From Archangium sp. (lineage in GTDB: Bacteria; Myxococcota; Myxococcia; Myxococcales; Myxococcaceae), in NCBI GenBank assembly GCA_016793585.1, contig JAEUJR010001146.1:1-5817 (forward strand): a stretch of DNA of 5,817 nt. Direction: 5' to 3'. The notes beneath the pieces were generated by a model, which was not told where the DNA came from, did not search any database, and saw only the letters and a list, made by a program, of their open reading frames with translations. Each line of letters begins with the position of its first letter. Position 1 is the first letter of the stretch. The translations under genes were made by a program, and so were the position numbers. Below, one piece after another: positions 1 to 5,702 of this stretch.

Positions 1-1845
1 CAACGCCGCCGACGACTGAATCGGCCCGCACGAGACGACGTACTCCTTCGCCTTCACCGAGAGCGTCTGCGAGCCGTCGCCCAGCACCACCTGCGCGCCC
101 GTCACCTTCGTGCCCGACAGCTCGAAGCGGGAGAGCCGCGCGAGCTCGATGACGTCGAGGTTGCCCGTCTCGAGGCCCTCTTTGAGGTGCACCTGAAGGC
201 TGTTGCGCTTGGCTTCGTACGAGCAGCCGAGGTTGCAGTACCCGCAGCCGCGGCACGTCGAGCGCTTGATGTTCACGTTGCACTCGTACAGCCCCGGCAC
301 GTTCGGCAGCGCGGGCGGGTGCTTCGCCACCGGGCCCCACGCCTGCTCGAGGTACGTGAGGGCAGGGTTCAACCGGGCTCCCGGCGCGAGCGCTTCACTC
401 GCGGGAATGATGCCGAGCTCGGCCGCCACCGCGTCGTACGCGCGGTTCAGCTCGCTCTCGCTCACGGGGAAGCCGACGTTCGCCCAGCGCTGGAAGATGG
501 GCTTCGGCAGGCGGAAGCACACCGCGTTGTTGTGCAGGCCACCACCACCGACCGCGCGCGCCTGCAGCACGGTGATGTTGCGGTACTTCGCCGGGTCGAC
601 CTTCGGGCGGCCCACGTCGAGGGCGTTCTGCAGCCCGCCCATCGCGTACGTGCGTGAGAGGCCGTCAATCTCTCCACTCGAGAACGAGGGCTCGTGGTGG
701 TACCGGCCTGCCTCGAGCAGACACACCTTCTTGCCGGCCTTCGCGAGGCGGTTGGCGAGCAGGCTGCCCGCGACGCCCGAGCCTGCGATGAGCACGTCGT
801 ACTGGCCCACCGGCTTCTGTTTGATGGCCAGCTTGAGCGAGCCGGGGCCCGGAGACGTCGGCGCGCGCACGTACCCGATGGAGGTGTCGACGCTCGGGCA
901 CGAGTAGTACGTGGCCATCAACACCACGTGCAGCGAGTGCGCGGCAGAGCGCAGGTCGCGCTCGAGCACCGTGTTCACCGGGTTGTTCAGCACGTCGCGA
1001 ACCACCTGCCGCAGCTTCGTCGCGTCGAGCTGACCGAGGGCCTGCCCGACGAGCGTGTCGACCGCCGCGCCGACGACGTTCTGCAGCAGCGCGCCCAGGT
1101 CGATGGAGGAGTTGGCGAGGTACTTCTCGAGCTGCTCGATGACCTCGGCCGGCGTCGCCACCTTCTGCCCGGGAATGTAGACGTCGAGCAGCAGGCTCAC
1201 GAGCAGCTGCTGGTGCCAGAGAATCGAGCGGCTGCCCGAGAAGAAGAGCGGCACCACCGAGTACACCTCGGAGAGCCGCGCGTTCATGAAGCCCAGGAAG
1301 TCCTGCTGCGCGAGCTTCGTCTCGAAGGGTGACGCCGAGCCCGGGAACTCGAGCGAGCCGAGCTGGTCCATCAGGTCTGGCAGCGCGACATGCAGCTCGC
1401 CGTCGGCGATGACTTCACCGCGAGAGAGGTCGCTCACCGTCACGCTCAACAACGTCGAGAGGTCGCCGAGCGCGTCGAGGGCCTGCACGGCTCCGTCAGC
1501 GCGCAGCTGTTTGAAGCCCTTGAGCAGGTACGGCGCACCGCCCGGCCCGGTGAACTCGATGTTGAACTCGAACTCCTGCTCGCGCCGGCTCGGCGTCGTG
1601 GGCCGGAACATCTCGATGGTGCCGCCGGTGATGCTGAAGCGCCGCGGAAACAACCCGTCTTTCCACTGCACGGTGCCGCCCGAGACCTGACAGACGTGCG
1701 AGGGCCCCGCGATGAAGGCGTTCAGCGAGCCGATGACCTGCGTCGTCGAGAACGCGAACGCTTCGACCGAGCCATTGGAGCGGCGTGTCACCTGGCCGCG
1801 CATCGCTTCGAGAACACGAACTCCGACGGCGTTCGAGATGGGCAT
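1..1845 (-). CDS. GMC-family FAD-dependent oxidoreductase with long N-terminal region (3' end outside window)
   Basis: An uninterrupted reading frame of 615 codons runs from ATG at 1845 to the window edge with no stop, so the C-terminus is missing. The start is supported by a GGGGGA Shine-Dalgarno-like stretch (1854-1859), 8 nt upstream. The family oxidises alcohol-type groups using FAD. Visible motifs are the Rossmann FAD site VLIAGSGVAGSLLANRL (Gly355, Gly357, Gly360) followed by LLEAG with Glu378, expected to bind the ADP ribose; the GMC-like stretch VGGGGLHNNAVCFR (432 on); and CRGCGYCNLGC (Cys531, 534, 537, 541), spaced like a ferredoxin cluster. The C-terminal catalytic His region would lie outside. 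Residues 1 to about 345 precede the FAD domain and are unusually long. Part of them (about 95-165) recalls a region I remember from actinobacterial GMC/lipase fusion proteins, which is a weak resemblance. No signal peptide is seen. Substrate unknown; cholesterol-oxidase-like or long-chain alcohol oxidation is possible. The gene is divergent from 2219. Confidence 0.9.
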   Translation of the reverse strand, partial: MPISNAVGVRVLEAMRGQVTRRSNGSVEAFAFSTTQVIGSLNAFIAGPSHVCQVSGGTVQWKDGLFPRRFSITGGTIEMFRPTTPSRREQEFEFNIEFTGPGGAPYLLKGFKQLRADGAVQALDALGDLSTLLSVTVSDLSRGEVIADGELHVALPDLMDQLGSLEFPGSASPFETKLAQQDFLGFMNARLSEVYSVVPLFFSGSRSILWHQQLLVSLLLDVYIPGQKVATPAEVIEQLEKYLANSSIDLGALLQNVVGAAVDTLVGQALGQLDATKLRQVVRDVLNNPVNTVLERDLRSAAHSLHVVLMATYYSCPSVDTSIGYVRAPTSPGPGSLKLAIKQKPVGQYDVLIAGSGVAGSLLANRLAKAGKKVCLLEAGRYHHEPSFSSGEIDGLSRTYAMGGLQNALDVGRPKVDPAKYRNITVLQARAVGGGGLHNNAVCFRLPKPIFQRWANVGFPVSESELNRAYDAVAAELGIIPASEALAPGARLNPALTYLEQAWGPVAKHPPALPNVPGLYECNVNIKRSTCRGCGYCNLGCSYEAKRNSLQVHLKEGLETGNLDVIELARLSRFELSGTKVTGAQVVLGDGSQTLSVKAKEYVVSCGPIQSSAAL

Positions 1846-1853
1846 GTGTGGTT

Positions 1854-1859
1854 TCCCCC
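1854..1859 (-). promoter_or_regulatory. Ribosome binding site of the GMC oxidoreductase gene
   Basis: On the minus strand GGGGGA lies 8 nt before ATG 1845. It matches the AGGAGG consensus imperfectly. It helps decide the start, because the frame stays open well upstream with no in-frame stop close by. Confidence 0.5.
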
Positions 1860-1962
1860 GCGTGAAGAGGCGTGAACCGTAGCGCGCGGCGCGCCCACCC
1901 GAACGGGGGAATTGGGAGACGAAGGTCAGGTCAGCGCAGCTGTGCCGCGGCGTCTTCGAGGG

Positions 1963-2127
1963 GCACGACACGCCCGGCCGAGCAGGCCCCACACGCACTT
2001 CGGATGCCGCAGGTTCGACTCCTGCCGACCCGACTCACCGGGTCGTAGCTCAGACGGTAGAGCACCGCCTTGAAACGGAAGAGAACGCGAGTTCTCCCTG
2101 TGGCTTTCTCACTCGGGCGTGTCGTGC
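1963..2127 (+). ncRNA. Candidate circularly permuted tRNA / tRNA-like structured RNA
   Basis: Two halves of one tRNA body occur in reversed order. First comes variable-loop-like ATGCC (2004-2008), then a T-arm of GCAGG / TTCGACT / CCTGC (2009-2025), then acceptor 3' strand CGACCCG (2026-2032). A 6-nt linker ACTCAC (2033-2038) leads to acceptor 5' strand CGGGTCG (2039-2045), TA (2046-2047), a D-arm of GCTC / AGACGGTA / GAGC (2048-2063) and A2064. The two acceptor strands pair perfectly over 7 bp. Usual tertiary contacts are preserved: T8-A14, G15-C48, G18G19 with T55/C56, and T54-A58. No full anticodon arm is present: CCG (2065-2067) can pair with CGG at 2001-2003 or at 2076-2078, giving only 3 bp. 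The ends are closed by a perfect 14-bp helix. CCA is not encoded after A2033. Acceptor and T-stem sequence resemble E. coli tRNA-Lys as I recall it, a weak identity hint. Alternatives are a rearranged tRNA relic or a tmRNA-like two-piece RNA. Sharing of one tRNA body is well supported; function and exact ends are not. Confidence 0.55.
1963..2127. repeat. Perfect 14-bp inverted repeat bracketing the tRNA halves
   Basis: GCACGACACGCCCG (1963-1976) and CGGGCGTGTCGTGC (2114-2127) are exact reverse complements, and G1977-T2113 adds a wobble pair. Inside, CCACA (1989-1993) can pair with TGTGG (2099-2103). In RNA this makes a long interrupted helix that brings both ends of the permuted tRNA-like element together at the side where the anticodon arm would normally emerge. 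Confidence 0.8.
2081..2096 (+). other. 6-bp hairpin with GCGA (GNRA-type) tetraloop
   Basis: GAGAAC / GCGA / GTTCTC is a perfect 6-bp stem capped by a GNRA tetraloop, typical of structured RNA. It follows the D-arm half by 17 nt and lies inside the 14-bp closing helix. In position it could stand in for an anticodon or long variable arm. No T-run follows, so an intrinsic terminator is unlikely. Confidence 0.6.
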
Positions 2128-2208
2128 ATTCCCACCTTCAGGAATCGGGTTCTCACCGTTGCGCCGCGCTCCCCTCGCGCCGGGCGCTACATCGGCTGGC
2201 CACTTCCC

Positions 2209-2214
2209 GGAGGT
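2209..2214 (+). promoter_or_regulatory. Ribosome binding site of the DUF2892 gene
   Basis: GGAGGT ends 4 nt before ATG 2219. This supports 2219 as the start over an upstream in-frame ATG at 2159, whose extra residues are not membrane-like, and over the downstream ATG at 2228, which is 13 nt away. Confidence 0.75.
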
Positions 2215-2218
2215 CGTG

Positions 2219-2419
2219 ATGCCGCTGATGACGAAGAAGGTGAAGCTTCACGACGGAATCGTCGGCGCGCTGGTGCTCGCGAGCGTCGGGCTGGGGCAGG
2301 CCTTCGACCCGCGCTGGTACGCGCTCACCGGCCTCGTGGCAGTCGTGATGATCAGCAGCGCCTTCACCGGCTTCTGCCCGGTGCACTTCGTCGTGAGCAA
2401 AGTCGTCAGAGAACCCTGA
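2219..2419 (+). CDS. DUF2892 (YgaP-like transmembrane domain) membrane protein
   Basis: A small protein of 66 residues. A basic start (MTKKVKLHDG) is followed by two hydrophobic segments, about residues 13-28 and 34-50, the second leading into GFCPVHF (Cys53-Pro54). This two-helix layout with a GFCP motif just after the second helix matches the DUF2892 family, the membrane part of E. coli YgaP. There it is fused to a rhodanese domain that handles sulfur; here no rhodanese domain is fused and none is visible next door. Length fits stand-alone members. It probably sits in the inner membrane; the biochemical role of the free-standing form is unknown. It is the first of three same-strand genes, with a 47-nt gap to the lipoprotein gene, so co-transcription is plausible. 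Start chosen by the GGAGGT site. Family call is fairly sure. Confidence 0.8.
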   Translation: MPLMTKKVKLHDGIVGALVLASVGLGQAFDPRWYALTGLVAVVMISSAFTGFCPVHFVVSKVVREP

Positions 2420-2466
2420 GTCTGCTGGACGAGGTGGCCGGGCTGGGTTCAGGTGTGTGAGGGCCG

Positions 2467-3027
2467 ATGGCAGCGGGTCGTTCGATGCGCTTGGTGCTTT
2501 TCCTTGTCCTCTGTGGGTGTGGTCGCTCGGGGTTGCTCGACGAATTCGGTCTCGCCCCAGTCGACGCCGGCACCAGCCGTGACGCTGGCCTCGATGCCGG
2601 TGTCGACGCCGGAGTTCGTCTCGATGCTGGCGTACGAACGGGCCCGAGCTTCGTGTTCAAGCGCACGAACACGTGTGCCGACACGGGCTCCGAGATGGAC
2701 CTGGTGCCCGGCCCGGGTGAGCGGCTCGTGCTGGTGAAGACGACGGTGCAGACCGAGTGCAGCGGCGCGGGTGGAGACTGGCTCATCGGCACGCTGCTCG
2801 ACAGCTCCAGCATCGCCTTCGGAGCGCACGCCTGCTACTTCGTGCCGTCACGCCTGCAGGACACGTCGTGGTTCGGCCTCGCGCGCATCGACCCGAACGG
2901 GCCGCTGCTGATGACCCAGACCGGTTGGTGCATTCTGCCGGTGACGACGAACGCGAAGGTGCTCGCGTGGGCGCTGTACCCGAGCGAGCAAGATGCCGTC
3001 GCCGCGCGTGCCGTGCTGACGCCCTGA
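2467..3027 (+). CDS. Putative lipoprotein with Asp-Ala-Gly repeat tether
   Basis: A protein of 186 residues that I do not recognise beyond its export signal. Residues 5-18 form a short basic-then-hydrophobic signal ending LVLCGC, a lipobox with Cys18 as the likely lipidated residue, followed by GRSGLLDEF. Next comes a low-complexity linker with five DAG triplets (starting at Asp33, 39, 43, 47, 53), a tether style common in myxobacterial surface lipoproteins. The mature domain (about 58-186) has four cysteines (70, 98, 123, 155) that could make two disulfides, consistent with life outside the cytoplasm. Start: GAGGG (2459-2463) lies only 3 nt before ATG 2467; ATG 2485 (Met7) is a plausible alternative and keeps the lipobox. 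The next gene begins 14 nt after the stop. Lipoprotein nature is well supported; function is unknown. Confidence 0.8.
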   Translation: MAAGRSMRLVLFLVLCGCGRSGLLDEFGLAPVDAGTSRDAGLDAGVDAGVRLDAGVRTGPSFVFKRTNTCADTGSEMDLVPGPGERLVLVKTTVQTECSGAGGDWLIGTLLDSSSIAFGAHACYFVPSRLQDTSWFGLARIDPNGPLLMTQTGWCILPVTTNAKVLAWALYPSEQDAVAARAVLTP

Positions 3028-3041
3028 ACTACGCTGCGCCG

Positions 3042-3524
3042 ATGCTCGCTGGCCTCGCTGCCGTCGTCGTCTTCTTCCTCGTCGGCGCGCTCATCGCGGG
3101 CATGGGCGTGAAGCACGTCGTCACGCGCCGGCGCATTCGTCAGTGGCCGAAGGCGAAGGGCACCATGCTCGAGGCGAAGCTGTCGTCTGGCGAGTCGATG
3201 TCGCAAGACGAAGACGGCGAGTGGGAGTCGTCGAGTTGGTTCGGCGTCGCGGTGCGGTTTCGCTACGAGGTCGCCGGCGTCTCGTACGTCGGCACCACGC
3301 TGGCTCCCACACCGTTTCAGACGAACGACGCGCGTGAGGCCGATGTGCGCATGAAGAAGTACCGCGCCGGCTCCGAGGTCGAGGTGCTCTACGACGCGAA
3401 GGACCCGAAGACGGCGTACCTCGAGAGCCCGATGAGCGGCGGCGCCATCGTGCTGCTCATTCTCGGTTCGGTCTTTCTCGTCGCGTCGCTCGGGACGATG
3501 GCCATCATGCTCGCGTCGAGCTGA
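3042..3524 (+). CDS. DUF3592-like membrane protein
   Basis: A protein of 160 residues with a hydrophobic N-terminal helix (about 3-24), a soluble central region and a second hydrophobic helix (about 134-157). The centre carries the pattern of DUF3592 proteins: a basic stretch after the first helix (RRRIRQWPKAKGTM), the strand pair VRFRYEVAGVSYVGTT (71-86), then KKYRAGSEVEVLYDAKDP (105-122), where Tyr-x-x-Gly and the V-x-V-x-Y-D/N-x-x-x-P ending are typical. Family function is unknown; the fold suggests a small beta domain held at the membrane by two helices. The frame is open well upstream, but the upstream part overlaps the lipoprotein gene in another frame, so ATG 3042, 14 nt after that stop, is chosen. 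I see no good Shine-Dalgarno site, so coupling to the preceding gene is possible. Its 3' end is convergent with the next gene, 4 bp away. Confidence 0.75.
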   Translation: MLAGLAAVVVFFLVGALIAGMGVKHVVTRRRIRQWPKAKGTMLEAKLSSGESMSQDEDGEWESSSWFGVAVRFRYEVAGVSYVGTTLAPTPFQTNDAREADVRMKKYRAGSEVEVLYDAKDPKTAYLESPMSGGAIVLLILGSVFLVASLGTMAIMLASS

Positions 3525-3528
3525 CGGG

Positions 3529-4140
3529 TCAGGGCTTCGGGCCGAAGCGCGCTCGCAAGTGCATCACCGTCGCCTCGAGGTCAGGGCTCGTCGCCACGAC
3601 ACACGGCAACGCTGCCGCTGCGTTCAAGAACTCGCCGACGCTCTCTCCCAGCGCCTGCACCACCGCGTTCTCGGGGAACGCGAGCTTCGTGCGCAGCCAG
3701 TGCGTCGCCAGGTGCAGACCCAGCAGGCTCTCGACACGACTCTGCTTCACCGTGCGCGCGAGAAACTCCACCTCTCTTCGCCACAGCGGCTTGCCGTCGA
3801 GCGAGGCCGGGTTCGAGAAGCTCGCGAACGCCACTGGAATCAACACGTCGTCGAAGCGCTTCATGGCCAGCCGCTCCAGCGCGCGCTGTTGGAGCGACGC
3901 CGAGAACGCGTCACGCCACGGCAGCCGCTCCGCCAGGTACTCGTTGATGACGGCCGACTCGTAGAGCACCAGCCCATCGTCTTCGAGCAACGGCACCGCC
4001 TGCGTCGGCGAGAGCGCGAGCAGGTCGGCCGGCTTGTTCGCCAGGTCGACCTCGCGCAGCTCGAACGGCGCCTTCATCAACGTCAGCAGCGCGCGGCTGC
4101 GATGCGCATAGGGGCAGCCCGCCGCCGAGAAGAGCCTCAC
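3529..4140 (-). CDS. Glutathione S-transferase family protein (Cys-type active site)
   Basis: A protein of 203 residues starting at GTG 4140. Residues 1-75 form a thioredoxin-like glutathione-binding domain: strand RLFSAAG, then CPYAHR (Cys9-Arg14), then VPLL with the expected cis-Pro50, then ESAVINEYLAERL with Glu61-Ser62 in the glutathione gamma-glutamyl binding position. Residues about 80-200 are helical, as in the GST C-terminal domain; total length is normal. A Cys-Pro-x-x-x-Arg active site points to omega-, DHAR- or SspA-like members, which act in thiol transfer or as stress proteins rather than classical Tyr/Ser conjugating enzymes. Natural substrate unknown. The GTG start overlaps the TGA of the upstream DUF4139 gene (GTGA, 4137-4140), and only a weak GGGCGGG lies upstream, so translation is probably coupled. 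Family confidence high, subclass moderate. Confidence 0.9.
   Translation of the reverse strand: MRLFSAAGCPYAHRSRALLTLMKAPFELREVDLANKPADLLALSPTQAVPLLEDDGLVLYESAVINEYLAERLPWRDAFSASLQQRALERLAMKRFDDVLIPVAFASFSNPASLDGKPLWRREVEFLARTVKQSRVESLLGLHLATHWLRTKLAFPENAVVQALGESVGEFLNAAAALPCVVATSPDLEATVMHLRARFGPKP
3534..3548. other. GC-rich palindrome at the convergent 3' ends
   Basis: GCTTCGG / G / CCGAAGC is a perfect 7-bp palindrome around one base, inside the last codons of the GST-like gene and 10 nt past the DUF3592 stop. Folded, it would give about 5 bp with a 5-nt loop. It could slow or end transcription from either side, but no T-run follows on either strand, so calling it a terminator is speculative. 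Confidence 0.3.
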
Positions 4141-5702
4141 AGCCCGCCCATGTCGTAGCTGGTCGGCACGTCGACGCGGAACCCGAAGTCGACCGTCTTC
4201 TTCTCCTGCGGCTTGAGCCCCACCTTCCAGCTCGCCACGCCCGACGCCTTGTTCACCTGCGCGCCGGCCGTCGTCTTCTCGGTGAGCGCCACGTCGATGT
4301 CGTTCACCTCGGCCACGGGCAGGTGGTCGGCCACCGTGAGCTCCACCGGCGCCTTGCCGTAGTTCGCGAGGTCGAACTTGTAGACGTACGTGAAGCGCTT
4401 CTTCGAGTTGAACAGCCCCGAGTCCTTCTTCAGCTCTTCGACGACGGTGCGCTTCACGCGAATCGTGTCGTCGATGCCGAAGGTGAGCGAGAACGCCGCG
4501 CCCTGCGCCACGCGCTCGAGGTCGTAACGCCCGACGAGGCCTGTGGAGCGGAACGCATCGACCCGCCCCGCCAGCAACGGCCAGCCTCCGGTGTTCGACA
4601 GCTCGGCCACGCGGAACGCCACCGGGTACAGCTTCGGCATCACCTTCAGCTCGAACGTCGCCGCCAACTTCGTCTCGCCGACGAACAGCCGCACCGGCGC
4701 GCCGTCACCCGGCACCTTCGCGGGCTCCTTCACCTCGAGCTGCACCGACAGCCCCTGGCTCTTCGCCACCAGGCCCGATTCGTTCTTCATGCCGCTGCCC
4801 GGAGCCATCGCCACCGACGCCGTCTCGACGAACTCGTCGCGCCGCGTGAGCACCTTCTTCTCTGGCGCGCGCTCCGTCGCCCCGACGTACAGCTTGTTCA
4901 TCGTGGGTGGCGTCGCGTTCTGCGCGGGCACGGCGGTCGAGAGCGAGAGCTTCACGTTGCTCCAGTCTTCGCCCGTCACCTGCGTCACCGTCGCGAACGT
5001 CGCGAAGTCGACCGTCTTGTTCGCCTCCGACGCGCGCGCTTCGTACGCCGGCGTCCACGAGGCGCCGCCGACGAGGTAGTTGAGCGAGAGCTGCGCCGAC
5101 TTGCCCTGCGTGCAGGTGACGAGCACCTCGACGCGCCACGCCTGCTTCTGCGCGCCGACGCGAACCTCGTCGAGCTGCCGCCGCACGTCCTCCATCACGC
5201 GGTTCAGGTCGCGCCGCTTCGCCTGCAAGTCGGCAACCTGCTTCGCCACGCTGAGGTTCGTCGCCAGCGGCGTCTCGAGCGAGGCCTGCCACGTCTTCAC
5301 GTCGGGCTTCTCGGCCGCGAGCTCTTTCGACAGCCCCTGCTCGGCGACTTCACGCAGCCGCGTCGCCAGCGTGCGTTGCCCCTCGGCACGGGCCACCTGG
5401 TCGTCGATGACGCGGCCGTCGTCGGCCAGCTGCTCGAGCTTCTTCTCGAGCGCTTCGGCCTTCTCGCTGAACACCTTCTCCTGCTTCACCAGCTCGGCGC
5501 GCAGCCCATCGACGGTGCCGTCCGACATGCGCGCGCGAAACGAGTCTCCGACGGCCGCGGGCGGCACGTTCTCGAAGACGATGGCCGTGCGCGAACCACA
5601 CGTCACCGGCGTCACCCGCGTCACCTGCGCGCGGTCGGGGTACACCACCACTTCGTCGGGAGCGCCCGTCGACGCGAGCACCAACACGAGCGTCGTCATC
5701 AT
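4137..5702 (-). CDS. DUF4139 / mucoidy inhibitor MuiA-family protein
   Basis: A protein of 521 residues. ATG 5702 is chosen because a perfect AGGAGGT (5709-5715) lies 6 nt upstream; a longer frame to 5804 has no such support and overlaps the preceding gene. Residues 1-14 (MMTTLVLVLASTGA) look like a short export signal, though lacking positive charge. Residues about 17-70 (VVVYPDRAQVTR, then FENVPP) match the DUF4140 N-terminal beta domain. Residues about 70-185 are charged and heptad-like, probably a coiled coil. From about 190 to the end is the DUF4139 domain, with the hallmark YLVGGASWTPAYEAR (209-223) and beta-rich repeats. The family is named for MuiA of Azotobacter, linked to reduced mucoidy; its molecular function is unknown. 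Two relatives sit in tandem: the preceding gene ends in the same C-terminal domain and overlaps this start by ATGA. The downstream GST-like gene overlaps its stop. All three likely form one operon. Confidence 0.88.
   Translation of the reverse strand: MMTTLVLVLASTGAPDEVVVYPDRAQVTRVTPVTCGSRTAIVFENVPPAAVGDSFRARMSDGTVDGLRAELVKQEKVFSEKAEALEKKLEQLADDGRVIDDQVARAEGQRTLATRLREVAEQGLSKELAAEKPDVKTWQASLETPLATNLSVAKQVADLQAKRRDLNRVMEDVRRQLDEVRVGAQKQAWRVEVLVTCTQGKSAQLSLNYLVGGASWTPAYEARASEANKTVDFATFATVTQVTGEDWSNVKLSLSTAVPAQNATPPTMNKLYVGATERAPEKKVLTRRDEFVETASVAMAPGSGMKNESGLVAKSQGLSVQLEVKEPAKVPGDGAPVRLFVGETKLAATFELKVMPKLYPVAFRVAELSNTGGWPLLAGRVDAFRSTGLVGRYDLERVAQGAAFSLTFGIDDTIRVKRTVVEELKKDSGLFNSKKRFTYVYKFDLANYGKAPVELTVADHLPVAEVNDIDVALTEKTTAGAQVNKASGVASWKVGLKPQEKKTVDFGFRVDVPTSYDMGGL

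Larger units (their letters stand above)
1846..2218. other. Divergent intergenic region with structured RNA-like content and no protein gene
   Basis: This 373-bp gap separates the divergent GMC and DUF2892 genes. I find no protein frame with a convincing start and family resemblance. The centre (1963-2127) holds the permuted tRNA-like element, immediately followed by a 5-bp hairpin (ATTCC 2128-2132 with GGAAT 2141-2145, 8-nt loop). The left part (1860-1960) and right part (2150-2208) should carry the two promoters, but no convincing -35/-10 pair could be picked out. A short GC-rich palindrome, GCGCCGGGCGC (2177-2187), lies shortly before the DUF2892 ribosome binding site; its role is unknown. 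Confidence 0.6.

Noticed and set aside
203..907. Plus-strand frames opposite the GMC gene
   Set aside because: Antisense shadows of a gene with clear FAD and GMC motifs; no motif or start signal of their own.
1963..2033. A complete conventional tRNA ending at 2033
   Set aside because: A CTTCGGA loop (1998-2004) resembles an Arg anticodon loop, but its stem is only 3 bp, only 4 nt separate it from the T-stem, and no 5' acceptor or D-arm lies upstream.
1963..2127. Permuted tmRNA
   Set aside because: The half order fits two-piece tmRNA, but the D-arm is that of a normal tRNA and I see no tag peptide frame ending in the usual hydrophobic Ala-Ala.
2039..2160. A complete conventional tRNA starting at 2039
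   Set aside because: Acceptor and D-arm are good, but no T-arm with a TTCGA-type loop and no matching 3' acceptor strand follow within reach. CGACCCG near 2308 is inside the DUF2892 coding sequence with no T-arm.
1860..2210. Group I intron split around the tRNA halves (natural permuted intron-exon)
   Set aside because: No recognisable group I core (P4/P7-type conserved segments) and no clean splice-site pairing on either side. Not fully excluded without a covariance search.
2159..2419. Longer DUF2892 start at ATG 2159
   Set aside because: It has no ribosome binding site and adds non-membrane residues, whereas ATG 2219 has GGAGGT just upstream.
3559..4158. Plus-strand frame of 199 codons opposite the GST-like gene
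   Set aside because: Arg/Gln/Glu-rich shadow of a clearly recognisable GST-like protein.
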